Positions 1 through 6,404 of a stretch of 22,340 bases of DNA are shown here, piece by piece. The position numbers and the translations under genes are program-made. This DNA is from an uncultured Bacilli bacterium (lineage in GTDB: Bacteria > Bacillota_I > Bacilli_A > RF39 > UBA660): positions 1-22,340 of the forward strand of contig CANQFX010000012.1 in the NCBI GenBank assembly GCA_947600015.1. Reading direction: 5' to 3'. How positions within the stretch are numbered: the first letter of the stretch is position 1; each line of letters begins with the position of its first letter. The notes under the pieces were generated by a model. It worked only from the letters and a program-made list of their open reading frames with translations, had not been told where the DNA came from and made no database searches.

Positions 1-110
1 TTCTATACTGGAATTTGATGTAAGACTAAATTCTACATTAATATATTGAAACTGGAATTTACTTTTTCATTTCACGAGAGATTATTATCAAAATATGTCT
101 TTCTTTTTAT

Positions 111-139
111 TTGACAAAATCGTCAGAGAACGGTATAAT
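111..139 (+). promoter_or_regulatory. Sigma-A promoter of the BspA-like surface gene
   Basis: A consensus -35 TTGACA (111-116) and -10 TATAAT (134-139) are separated by the optimal 17 bases. The flank TTTTTAT-TTGACA-AAATCGT (104-123) is identical over 20 bases to the flank of the promoter at 5590. The leader also shares the RBS block CGGAGGAGAAAAA (161-173). This copy has no G tract in its spacer. Confidence 0.88.
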
Positions 140-172
140 TTGAGCAGGAGAAGATAAAAACGGAGGAGAAAA

Positions 173-1087
173 ATGAGAGAAGAAAAGAAAAAGAAGAGTT
201 ATTTTAAACTATTCATTTATCTAATAATCACAGCTTGTATTTTATCTAGTAGTATTGCTTATAGTGCTTTAAACTCATCATTAAAAGTTACAGGGGATGT
301 GACTATAGCAAACAATCAAAACCTTTATAAATTAAGTAAGAAAGCGTTGCAGGATATACTTAAGGAGCATCAGATTTATACTGTAGACATTAATTGGTCT
401 TGCCCACCGATAGATTATACATATGATGTATCCGCAGGAGGGGATGGAAGTGTACGAGCTGCTTTATGGAACTATAGTGGTAAAACCGATCTTTACATTT
501 CTACATTTGATGGAGATACTTTGGATGATACTAAAGTATTGGTAATGCCAGATTGTGATAGTCTGTTTCAAGACACTACAATTACGATAGTTGAATTTGG
601 TGATGATGTAGATTTTAGTCATGTTCAATACATGGATTCGATGTTTTTTCACTGTTCTAATCTTACTGCTGTAAAGGCAGAAGGCAAGTATAATGCACCT
701 GCGTTAAGAGATACATATTATATGTTTGCTGAGTGTTCAAAATTAACTGATGTTTCAACATTTTTACCTTCTTTAATTACTACTTCTGTAGATGAGATGG
801 ATTTTATGTTTCAAGAGTGTAAATTATTAACTACAATTGATTTAAGAAATATGGGTACGATATCTGATCTAACAGTAAATGGATTATTCTATGGCTGTGG
901 TTCTTTAAAAACGATATATTTAAATAAAGCTGATTTTTCTCGATGTACTGCTGTTGTTGGTACAGCTCCATTTTTCTATGGCGTTCCTTCGGGTCTTACG
1001 ATTTATGTGTCAAATGCTGCTAGTAAAAAATGGTTTGAGGATGCATTATCAGAATGTGGATTATCAGGAACGGTTAGTATTGCATAG
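173..1087 (+). CDS. Secreted BspA-like / DUF285-type repeat surface protein
   Basis: This is a 304-residue exported protein that probably sits on the cell surface. A Lys-rich N-terminus is followed by a hydrophobic segment (about 11-31). Two exits are visible: a lipobox-like I-T-A-C ending at Cys22, and a signal peptidase I-like site near AYSA (29-32). The stretch SALNSSLKVT (31-40) matches the same region of the secreted protein at 5661. The C-terminal half has four repeats of about 27 residues with the pattern MF-x-x-C-x-x-L-T, at about 157, 184, 212 and 238, as in BspA-like leucine-rich and mycoplasma DUF285 proteins. Such proteins are often adhesins or surface decorations, but the ligand here cannot be inferred. 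The start is fixed by GGAGGAG (162-168) four bases before ATG. The gene is monocistronic, with its own promoter and a hairpin after the stop. Confidence 0.8.
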   Translation: MREEKKKKSYFKLFIYLIITACILSSSIAYSALNSSLKVTGDVTIANNQNLYKLSKKALQDILKEHQIYTVDINWSCPPIDYTYDVSAGGDGSVRAALWNYSGKTDLYISTFDGDTLDDTKVLVMPDCDSLFQDTTITIVEFGDDVDFSHVQYMDSMFFHCSNLTAVKAEGKYNAPALRDTYYMFAECSKLTDVSTFLPSLITTSVDEMDFMFQECKLLTTIDLRNMGTISDLTVNGLFYGCGSLKTIYLNKADFSRCTAVVGTAPFFYGVPSGLTIYVSNAASKKWFEDALSECGLSGTVSIA

Positions 1088-1107
1088 AAAATATTGTTGT
1101 ATTTGTC

Positions 1108-1136
1108 AAAAAATCATTTTTAAAAATGATTTTTTT
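1108..1136 (+). terminator. AT-rich palindromic terminator
   Basis: A perfect 28-base palindrome (two 14-base arms, 1108-1121 and 1122-1135, no separate loop) lies 20 bases after the stop of the surface gene. It ends in a T run. It has almost no G-C pairs, so it would be a weak intrinsic terminator. Confidence 0.6.
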
Positions 1137-1177
1137 GTGTGAATATTTTTATTTTTATTTTTTTTCTTATCTTCTTA

Positions 1178-1186
1178 TGTTAAAAT
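1178..1186 (+). promoter_or_regulatory. Probable extended -10 promoter of thiI
   Basis: TG-T-TAAAAT (1178-1186) fits an extended -10 element, and no convincing -35 is seen in the T-rich stretch upstream. It lies 20 bases before the thiI start, leaving a very short leader. Confidence 0.45.
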
Positions 1187-1206
1187 ATGCGTAATGGAGG
1201 AAATCT

Positions 1207-2391
1207 ATGGACAAAGTAATATTAATTAAATATGGGGAATTAACTACGAAAAAAGGAAATCGTAATTTTTTTATTGATACTTTATATCATAATGTAAAAA
1301 ATAAATTAAAAAAATTTCATGTTAAAATTTATAAAGATCGTGCCAGAATGTATATTGAATTTTGTGATGAAGAATTTTCTCTTATTAAAGAAGCGATGGA
1401 TCATATTTTTGGAATCCATACGTATCATATTGCGGTTATGGTAGATACTAATATTGAGGATATTAAAAAAAATACATTACAACTTGCTCAGAAGGAAGAA
1501 TTTTCTACTTTTAAAATAGAAGTAAAAAGAAGTGATAAATCTTTTCCTCTTTCTAGTTTAGAAGTAAGTCCTATATTGGGAGGTTATCTTTTAAGAAATA
1601 TTCCTCATATTTCTGTTGATGTTCATCATCCAGAATTATTAATCAAGGTAGAAATTAGAGAAAAGAAAAGTTTTATTTATGCCAATTCTTATCAAGGCTG
1701 TGGAGGATATCCTGTTGGCACACAAACTCGTGGGCTTTTGATGTTATCTGGTGGAATTGATTCTCCAGTAGCAGGATATTTAGCTATGAAGCGTGGTGTA
1801 GTTTTGGATGCTGTTTATTTTGAAGCAATTCCTCATACTAGTTTGGATGCTAGAAATAAGGTAATTGAACTTTCTAAAAAATTAGCAAACTATACAGATT
1901 CTATTTCTTTACATGTTGTTAATTTTACGCCAATTCAAGAGGCAATATATCAAAACTGTCGTAGTGAATACTGTATTACTATTATGCGCAGAATGATGTA
2001 TCGTATTATGGAAAAACTTTCTAAAAATTTTGGTGCAAAAGTCATTATTAATGGAGAGTCCATTGGTCAAGTTGCATCACAAACGTTAGATAGTATGGCA
2101 GTAATTAATGCTGTGACAAATATGCCTGTCATTCGCCCTGTTGCTTGCCTAGATAAGTTAGAAATCATTGATTTAGCAAAAAAGATGGATACATATGAAA
2201 CAAGTATTTTACCTTATGAAGATTGTTGTACTATATTTGTGCCAAAACATCCAGTAATTCGTCCTAAAATGGAAGTGGCGATCAATGAAGAAGAAAAATT
2301 TGATTATATTTCTATGATAGATGAAGCTGTTGCTTCTATTATTACAATTCCTATTTCTAATGAAGAAAAGGAATTCCAAGAATTGTTATAA
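1207..2391 (+). CDS. thiI: tRNA 4-thiouridine synthase ThiI
   Basis: ThiI adenylates U8 of tRNA and receives persulfide sulfur to form 4-thiouridine. In many bacteria it also feeds sulfur to thiamine thiazole synthesis. The 394-residue protein has an N-terminal ferredoxin-like region, a THUMP domain (about 60-165), and a PP-loop ATP pyrophosphatase domain with the signature SGGIDS (181-186). Further conserved stretches are NMPVIRPVACLDKLE and PYEDCCTIF near the C-terminus. There is no C-terminal rhodanese domain, so it is the short Bacillus-type enzyme of about 400 residues, which needs a separate cysteine desulfurase. None is encoded nearby. GGAGG (1196-1200) lies six bases before ATG. Confidence 0.96.
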   Translation: MDKVILIKYGELTTKKGNRNFFIDTLYHNVKNKLKKFHVKIYKDRARMYIEFCDEEFSLIKEAMDHIFGIHTYHIAVMVDTNIEDIKKNTLQLAQKEEFSTFKIEVKRSDKSFPLSSLEVSPILGGYLLRNIPHISVDVHHPELLIKVEIREKKSFIYANSYQGCGGYPVGTQTRGLLMLSGGIDSPVAGYLAMKRGVVLDAVYFEAIPHTSLDARNKVIELSKKLANYTDSISLHVVNFTPIQEAIYQNCRSEYCITIMRRMMYRIMEKLSKNFGAKVIINGESIGQVASQTLDSMAVINAVTNMPVIRPVACLDKLEIIDLAKKMDTYETSILPYEDCCTIFVPKHPVIRPKMEVAINEEEKFDYISMIDEAVASIITIPISNEEKEFQELL

Positions 2392-2409
2392 ATTTCCAAT
2401 GAAATTTAT
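2388..2409. repeat. Inverted repeat over the thiI stop codon
   Basis: Nine-base arms ATAAATTTC (2388-2396) and GAAATTTAT (2401-2409) enclose the loop CAAT, and the thiI stop TAA lies inside the left arm. No T tract follows, so it is at best a weak terminator or an mRNA 3' hairpin. Confidence 0.45.
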
Positions 2410-2416
2410 GTATTAT

Positions 2417-2445
2417 TTGACAAATATTTCACAACCTACTAGTGT
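2417..2445 (+). promoter_or_regulatory. Candidate SASP promoter region (sigma factor uncertain)
   Basis: TTGACA (2417-2422) is present but the hexamer 17 bases later (TAGTGT) is a poor sigma-A -10. CCTACTA (2435-2441) is one base from the forespore sigma-G -10 consensus CATACTA. A matching -35 at the right distance is not clear, since TGTATT at 2409 is about two bases too far upstream. Forespore control is expected for SASP genes, but the sequence alone does not prove it. Confidence 0.3.
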
Positions 2446-2461
2446 ATAGGAGGTGAAATGA

Positions 2462-2674
2462 ATGAACTCAAATAACAATAACTCAATGAAAATGAGAGTT
2501 CCAGGAGCTAAACAAGCTATTGAAAAAATGAAATATGAAATAGCTAATGAATTTGGTGTTAACTTAGGAGCTGATACTACTAGTCGTGCCAACGGATCAG
2601 TTGGTGGTGAAATCACTAGACGTTTAGTACAAAATGGAATGAATCAAATTAGCGGAAGCTATAACAATAAGTAA
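2462..2674 (+). CDS. Alpha/beta-type small acid-soluble spore protein (SASP)
   Basis: This 70-residue protein belongs to the alpha/beta SASP family. These proteins coat spore DNA in the forespore, shift it towards an A-like form, and protect it from UV and heat. They are degraded by the Gpr protease at germination. Visible family hallmarks are an Asn-rich start, the helix KQAIEKMKYEIANEFGV containing the KYEIA-type Gpr cleavage region, the LGADTTSRANGSVGGEITRRLV core, and a helix ending in MNQISGSYNNK. AGGAGGTG (2448-2455) lies six bases before ATG. An upstream out-of-frame ATG at 2458 stops after five codons. The gene stands alone, with a strong terminator behind it. Paralogs elsewhere in the genome are likely. 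Confidence 0.95.
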   Translation: MNSNNNNSMKMRVPGAKQAIEKMKYEIANEFGVNLGADTTSRANGSVGGEITRRLVQNGMNQISGSYNNK

Positions 2675-2685
2675 GGATAGCTTAC

Positions 2686-2714
2686 AAGATAGGCATTAAA
2701 ACCTATCTTTTTAA
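2686..2714 (+). terminator. Rho-independent terminator after SASP
   Basis: The stem AAGATAGG (2686-2693) pairs with CCTATCTT (2702-2709) around an eight-base loop. The following bases TTTAATTT give the U-rich tail. Confidence 0.88.
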
Positions 2715-2749
2715 TTTGTTTTATATTATAATAATATTAGGTGATATTC

Positions 2750-3892
2750 ATGTTCGAAGCATATGAGGGTTTTTTAAATTTGGATCATATTTTACAAGAA
2801 GAATATCAGTATACGTACCAAGGAGATTTGCAAGATTTTTATCAACAACCTTTTGTCGAAATGGAAGGTGTTGGCGTAGATGCTTTATGTTGGATTTCCT
2901 ATCGAGGTCAAAAATATTTATTTAAACCTATCGATGATTTTTCTTATAATGTATGGGGAGAACTATTGTCGCAAGAAGTTGCGAGGGAAATGGGAATTTC
3001 TTGTGCTAGTTATCGTGCAGCTTCCTTAGGAAACTTAAAAGGAGTAATTACAAAATCATTTATTAAACAAAATGAGACTCTTATTTTAGGGGGAGAAGTT
3101 TTTCAACGATTTTTAAATCGTAATCAAAAACTAACCAAGGACTTATATCAGAGAATGGAAGAATCCTTCAAGAATTCAGAAGATTTTGATTCTGATATAA
3201 CATTGCGTCAAAAAAACTTTTTTCGCTATTTAAACAATTTAGAGTACATTTCCTTGATTTTAGAAGAAAATCCAAATATTAATAACAAAGAAACAGAGTC
3301 TTTGATTGACTTTTTTGAAAAAATGTTGCTTTTTGATTTAGTTACGATGCAAAAAGATCGACATCCGGATAATTGGGGCATTAAGAAAAGTTTGGAAGAA
3401 TCTGAAACGGTTCATTATCGTCCTGCTTGTTTATTTGATCATGCCAATTCCTTTGGTCTTGGTATGAAATTTATGAAAGAGAAAGTCGTTTCTTTTCGTA
3501 GTCAATATTTTGATTTATTGTTATTGAAGGATGAAAAAAGGAAGAAAGAACTTTTTCATCAGGGATTTCCTGCTTTCACTTTGTCAGCGAATAATACTTT
3601 TGTTGATGAAAATCAGGAAAATATTTCTTTTTCTAAGGTATTAAAGGATTATTTAGAAAAGACTTCAGAAGATCATTATATTCATTTTATTAATTATATT
3701 AACCAATTGGATGTCAATTTCTTAGATAAAATGATAAAAACAGCGGAAATTAAAAATGGATTGATGATGAATCCAGATGTTTATTATTATATTTCTGTTT
3801 TATTTGAATATCATATAAAACAATTACAGCACGTTTGTAATCAAGTTCAAAGGAGTAATGAAAATGCAGTGGAATCAGGACGAAAAATTTAA
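2750..3892 (+). CDS. HipA-like / CtkA-like protein kinase
   Basis: This 380-residue cytosolic protein has the layout of HipA-fold Ser/Thr kinases. Visible elements are a candidate ATP-binding Lys in YLFKP (K59), Glu71 in WGELLSQEVA, a catalytic-loop motif KDRHPDNWG (202-210, with D203 and N208), and a metal-binding Asp in LFDHANSFG (D230). All key residues are present, so it should be active. The C-terminal 150 residues are helical and unassigned. ATG 2750 is chosen because AGGTG (2739-2743) lies six bases upstream; an in-frame GTG at 2741 overlaps that RBS. No HipB-like helix-turn-helix antitoxin is encoded beside it. Instead the 3' end overlaps a small unknown gene. It may be a stress or toxin-type kinase or a regulatory kinase; the substrate is unknown. 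Confidence 0.72.
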   Translation: MFEAYEGFLNLDHILQEEYQYTYQGDLQDFYQQPFVEMEGVGVDALCWISYRGQKYLFKPIDDFSYNVWGELLSQEVAREMGISCASYRAASLGNLKGVITKSFIKQNETLILGGEVFQRFLNRNQKLTKDLYQRMEESFKNSEDFDSDITLRQKNFFRYLNNLEYISLILEENPNINNKETESLIDFFEKMLLFDLVTMQKDRHPDNWGIKKSLEESETVHYRPACLFDHANSFGLGMKFMKEKVVSFRSQYFDLLLLKDEKRKKELFHQGFPAFTLSANNTFVDENQENISFSKVLKDYLEKTSEDHYIHFINYINQLDVNFLDKMIKTAEIKNGLMMNPDVYYYISVLFEYHIKQLQHVCNQVQRSNENAVESGRKI

Positions 3893-4283
3893 TCAAATTG
3901 TAGCTTATTTGGAACAAAATGGTTGTGATTTTCCTATTTTGATTCCTTGGCTTCAAAATCAAAAAGAGTTTTTTTCAAAATGGGAAGATGATATTACAAA
4001 ACATATTTCATTTCTTTATAATCATAAAGATTTATATGCTATTGTTTTTGCTTATGAGGATGATTATTGTGGTGTTGTTTATCAAGGAGGACAATTATTT
4101 CCTTTTGGACAGACAGAAGAAAATCTTTTTGGACATGATTATATTGTAGAAATGATGATTCATTTTGGGGATACAAAAAAAATTGCGGAAATTGTGCCGG
4201 AGATTCATGGTATGAATGTAGAGAATAAAATGAAAGTATTAAAAAATGTAAAATTTAATTTAGAAGGTTATCATTTTCGTTGA
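3864..4283 (+). CDS. Unknown 139-residue protein coupled to the HipA-like kinase
   Basis: No family was recognised. The protein is soluble, moderately acidic and rich in aromatic residues, with no signal peptide, membrane segment or DNA-binding helix-turn-helix by eye. It looks alpha/beta mixed, with predicted strands around LYAIVFAYEDDYCGVVYQGG (about residues 58-77) and a helical C-terminus. It overlaps the end of the kinase gene by 29 bases, so translation is probably coupled and the two products are likely partners. AAGGAG (3850-3855) is eight bases before ATG 3864. An in-frame ATG at 3858 leaves only two bases and is less likely. It could be an antitoxin-like inhibitor, a substrate or an adaptor of the kinase; none of these is shown by sequence. 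Confidence 0.7.
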   Translation: MQWNQDEKFNQIVAYLEQNGCDFPILIPWLQNQKEFFSKWEDDITKHISFLYNHKDLYAIVFAYEDDYCGVVYQGGQLFPFGQTEENLFGHDYIVEMMIHFGDTKKIAEIVPEIHGMNVENKMKVLKNVKFNLEGYHFR

Positions 4284-4321
4284 GTCAAGGATTTCAAAAA
4301 ATCATTTGACTTTTTCTTTTT
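4283..4321 (+). terminator. Terminator after the kinase operon
   Basis: AGTCAA (4283-4288) pairs with TTGACT (4306-4311), with inner ATTT/AAAT pairing, followed by a T-rich tail (4311-4320). The TTGACT that looks like a -35 element is part of this stem. Confidence 0.65.
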
Positions 4322-4364
4322 GCTTTGATACGCTATCATTATCTTGTAAAGTGAGGGGAGAAAT

Positions 4365-5555
4365 ATGAAATTATTATCAGTAAATGCAGGAAGTAGTACG
4401 TTAAAATTTAGAATGTATGAAATGCCTGAGGAAAAGGTAATTGTTAAAGGGGCTTTTGATCGTATTGGAATTGAGGGTTCCAATTTTAGTCTTAAGTTTG
4501 GTGATACGAAAGTAGAAGAACAGGCGGTTTTAAAGGACCATAATGATGCTGTTAAAATTTTGTTGGAGCAGTTGGTGAAACATGGAATTGTCTCTTCTTT
4601 AGATGAAATTGAAGCAGTAGGTCATCGTGTAGTACATGGTGGAAATCGTTATTCTAAAAGTGTTGCGATTACAGAAGAAGTATTAGAGGAAATTAATGCA
4701 TTATCTGATTTGGCACCACTTCATAATCCAGCTGCGTTAAAAGGAATTTCTGCTTTTCAAAGTAATGTTCCCAATGCGAAAATGGTTGCTTGCTTTGATA
4801 CCGCATTTCATCAAACTATGGAAGAAGAAGCTTATTTATATCCAGTTCCTTATGAATGGTATCAAAAATATCAAATTCGTAAGTATGGATTTCATGGCAT
4901 GAGTCATAAGTTTATTACAGAAAAAATGGAAAGTTTATTGGGGCATCCAGCCAATTTAATTATTTGTCATATTGGAAGTGGTGCATCTATTAGTGCTGTC
5001 AAAAATGGAAAATGTATCGATACTACGATGGGATTTACTCCAAATGCAGGAATTATGATGGGAACTCGTTCTGGTGATATTGATTATTCTATGATTAGTT
5101 ATTTAATGAAAAAGGCAGGCTATCGTTTAGAGGAAATTGAGTCAAAGTTAAATAAAGAAAGTGGTCTTCAGGGAATTATTGGCATGAGTGATTTGCGTGA
5201 TATTGATGCGGCTTTTGAATCGGGAGAAGAAAGAGCAGTATTAGGAGTCGGAATGTATACAAATCGAATTGCAGAATATATTGCGAAATACTATATTAAG
5301 TTGGAAGGTCAAGTAGATGCTATTTGTTTTACTGCAGGAGTTGGTGAAAATGATGATATGATTAGAGCAGAGGTTATCAAAAAACTTGCACCATTGGGCG
5401 TAAAACTGGATGAAGTAGTAAATAAAGAAACATTGGTTCGGAAGGGAAAAGAAGGAATTGTGACCCAAGAGGATTCTTCCATTCCTGTATATGTTTTAGC
5501 AACTGATGAAGAATTGATGATTGCTAGAGATACTTATGAAATTGTAAATATATAA
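4365..5555 (+). CDS. ackA: Acetate kinase, first copy (altered HxGNG motif)
   Basis: Acetate kinase converts acetyl phosphate and ADP to acetate and ATP, the substrate-level phosphorylation step of fermentation. The 396-residue protein carries the ASKHA-fold acetate kinase signatures: VNAGSSTLKF (6-15), CFDTAFHQTM, RKYGFHGMSHK, MGTRSGDID, and FTAGVGEND near the C-terminus. One oddity is the nucleotide-site motif CHIGSGAS: it has Ser205 where the family, and the second copy here, have Asn (HxGNG). The enzyme may still work, with changed kinetics or nucleotide preference. GGGGAG precedes ATG. The phosphotransacetylase partner (pta) is not in the window. It lies 5' of a second ackA, with a surface-protein gene between them. 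Confidence 0.95.
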   Translation: MKLLSVNAGSSTLKFRMYEMPEEKVIVKGAFDRIGIEGSNFSLKFGDTKVEEQAVLKDHNDAVKILLEQLVKHGIVSSLDEIEAVGHRVVHGGNRYSKSVAITEEVLEEINALSDLAPLHNPAALKGISAFQSNVPNAKMVACFDTAFHQTMEEEAYLYPVPYEWYQKYQIRKYGFHGMSHKFITEKMESLLGHPANLIICHIGSGASISAVKNGKCIDTTMGFTPNAGIMMGTRSGDIDYSMISYLMKKAGYRLEEIESKLNKESGLQGIIGMSDLRDIDAAFESGEERAVLGVGMYTNRIAEYIAKYYIKLEGQVDAICFTAGVGENDDMIRAEVIKKLAPLGVKLDEVVNKETLVRKGKEGIVTQEDSSIPVYVLATDEELMIARDTYEIVNI

Positions 5556-5567
5556 AAATTATAATGC

Positions 5568-5587
5568 AGGAGAAAATCTCCTTTTTT
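5568..5587 (+). terminator. Terminator after the first acetate kinase gene
   Basis: AGGAGA (5568-5573), loop AAA, TCTCCT (5577-5582), then a T run to 5587. The -35 box of the next promoter begins only three bases later (5590). Confidence 0.88.
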
Positions 5588-5589
5588 AT

Positions 5590-5620
5590 TTGACAAAATC
5601 GTAGGGGGGGGGGGTATAAT
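5590..5620 (+). promoter_or_regulatory. Promoter with an 11-G tract in its spacer (candidate phase-variable switch)
   Basis: A consensus -35 TTGACA (5590-5595) and -10 TATAAT (5615-5620) are separated by 19 bases, of which 5604-5614 are eleven consecutive Gs. The sister promoter at 111 has the same flanks, a 17-base spacer and no G run. Polymerase slippage on a poly-G tract would change the spacer by single bases. Nine Gs would restore 17 bases, while the present eleven should weaken expression. This is the arrangement known from phase-variable surface genes such as Neisseria porA. Such a G run is out of character for this AT-rich DNA. Confidence 0.85.
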
Positions 5621-5660
5621 CTTGGTAGAAGAAAATAAAAGCGGAGGAGAAAAAGAGGTA

Positions 5661-6281
5661 ATGAAAAAGAGCAGGGAAAATAATTTAATGATAACTCTTT
5701 CTATATTAGTTGTATTAGTGGTGGGAATTACAGTGGTATATGCAGCGTTAAGTACTAGTTTACAAGTTACTACGAGTAATGTAACGCAGAATGTAGCAAG
5801 TTGGAATGTAGGATTTGAGACAGGTACTGTGAAAGGAACAGCCACTAATTATGGGGGTAGTAGTGCAACTTCAGTAAGTTGTGGGAACGCAACGATTACA
5901 TCCAATTCTATTAGTGTTGGTGAAGTAAAATTAACAAAACCAGGAGATATATGTAAGTGGAATGTTGTCATAAAAAATACAGGCACAATTCCTGCAAAAT
6001 TAACTAGCATTAATTTTGAAAAACCTAGCTCTACTGTTTGTTCAGACGACGGAAATACTGCTAGAGTTGCATGTGGGAATATTGTTTATAAATTAGATAC
6101 TCCTACTGGAACGAAAGCCACATTACGTAGTACAGATTCTTTATCAATTGGAGATATTCTCGAACCGGGAGGAAGTATCACTTTTGTGCTAGATAGTTTT
6201 ATTTCCACAGGTGGAAATATTTCTTCTACTACGGTTATTCAAGTAGGAGCAGGTTTTACCTTAGTTTGGAGCCAAAATTGA
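5661..6281 (+). CDS. Secreted TasA/camelysin-like beta-sandwich protein
   Basis: This 206-residue exported protein of unknown role resembles TasA/camelysin-type surface or matrix proteins in its layout. It has a short basic N-terminus, one hydrophobic segment (about 9-28), and a probable cleavage at YAA-LSTSL (27-34). A Thr/Ser/Gly-rich beta-strand domain follows, with a WNVVIKNTGTIPAKL segment (100-114) typical of these Ig-like folds. Four cysteines (74, 98, 127, 138) could form two disulfides. The YAALSTSLQVT region matches the surface protein at 173. ATG 5661 is chosen because it follows GGAGGAG and GAGG. A longer TTG start at 5622 would begin just after the -10 box and is implausible. Expression is probably controlled by the poly-G promoter. 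The gene stands between two acetate kinase genes with its own terminator. Confidence 0.78.
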   Translation: MKKSRENNLMITLSILVVLVVGITVVYAALSTSLQVTTSNVTQNVASWNVGFETGTVKGTATNYGGSSATSVSCGNATITSNSISVGEVKLTKPGDICKWNVVIKNTGTIPAKLTSINFEKPSSTVCSDDGNTARVACGNIVYKLDTPTGTKATLRSTDSLSIGDILEPGGSITFVLDSFISTGGNISSTTVIQVGAGFTLVWSQN

Positions 6282-6309
6282 GTTTCGATAGATGATTTAT
6301 CCTTTGTTA

Positions 6310-6331
6310 AGAACTTGGCGTTCTTTTTTTG
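6310..6331 (+). terminator. Terminator after the TasA-like gene
   Basis: AAGAAC (6310-6315), loop TTGGC, GTTCTT (6321-6326), then a T run to 6331. Confidence 0.88.
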
Positions 6332-6370
6332 TGTTTTTATTTTGTACTTTGAATATTTCGTTTGATGTTG

Positions 6371-6376
6371 TATAAT
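6371..6376 (+). promoter_or_regulatory. -10 element of the second acetate kinase gene
   Basis: A perfect TATAAT lies 29 bases before the ATG at 6405. The best -35-like match (TTGAAT, 6350-6355) gives a 15-base spacer, so the -35 is uncertain. This promoter probably drives ackA-nrnA-engB. Confidence 0.5.
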
Positions 6377-6404
6377 ATTAGTAAGTTATAGAAAGAGGGA
6401 TATT

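Noticed and set aside
7..60. Two copies of ACTGGAATTT (7-16 and 51-60), thought of as the end of a repeat array
   Set aside because: Only 10 bases match, flanks differ, and there are just two copies in AT-rich DNA. No CRISPR-like periodicity.
4306..4339. TTGACT/TATCAT as the ackA promoter
   Set aside because: The spacer would be 22 bases, and TTGACT is the right arm of the preceding terminator hairpin.
5622..5660. TTG-initiated N-terminal extension of the TasA-like protein
   Set aside because: It would start one base after the -10 box, before any transcript could begin, and would place the RBS inside the coding sequence. ATG 5661 is the better start.
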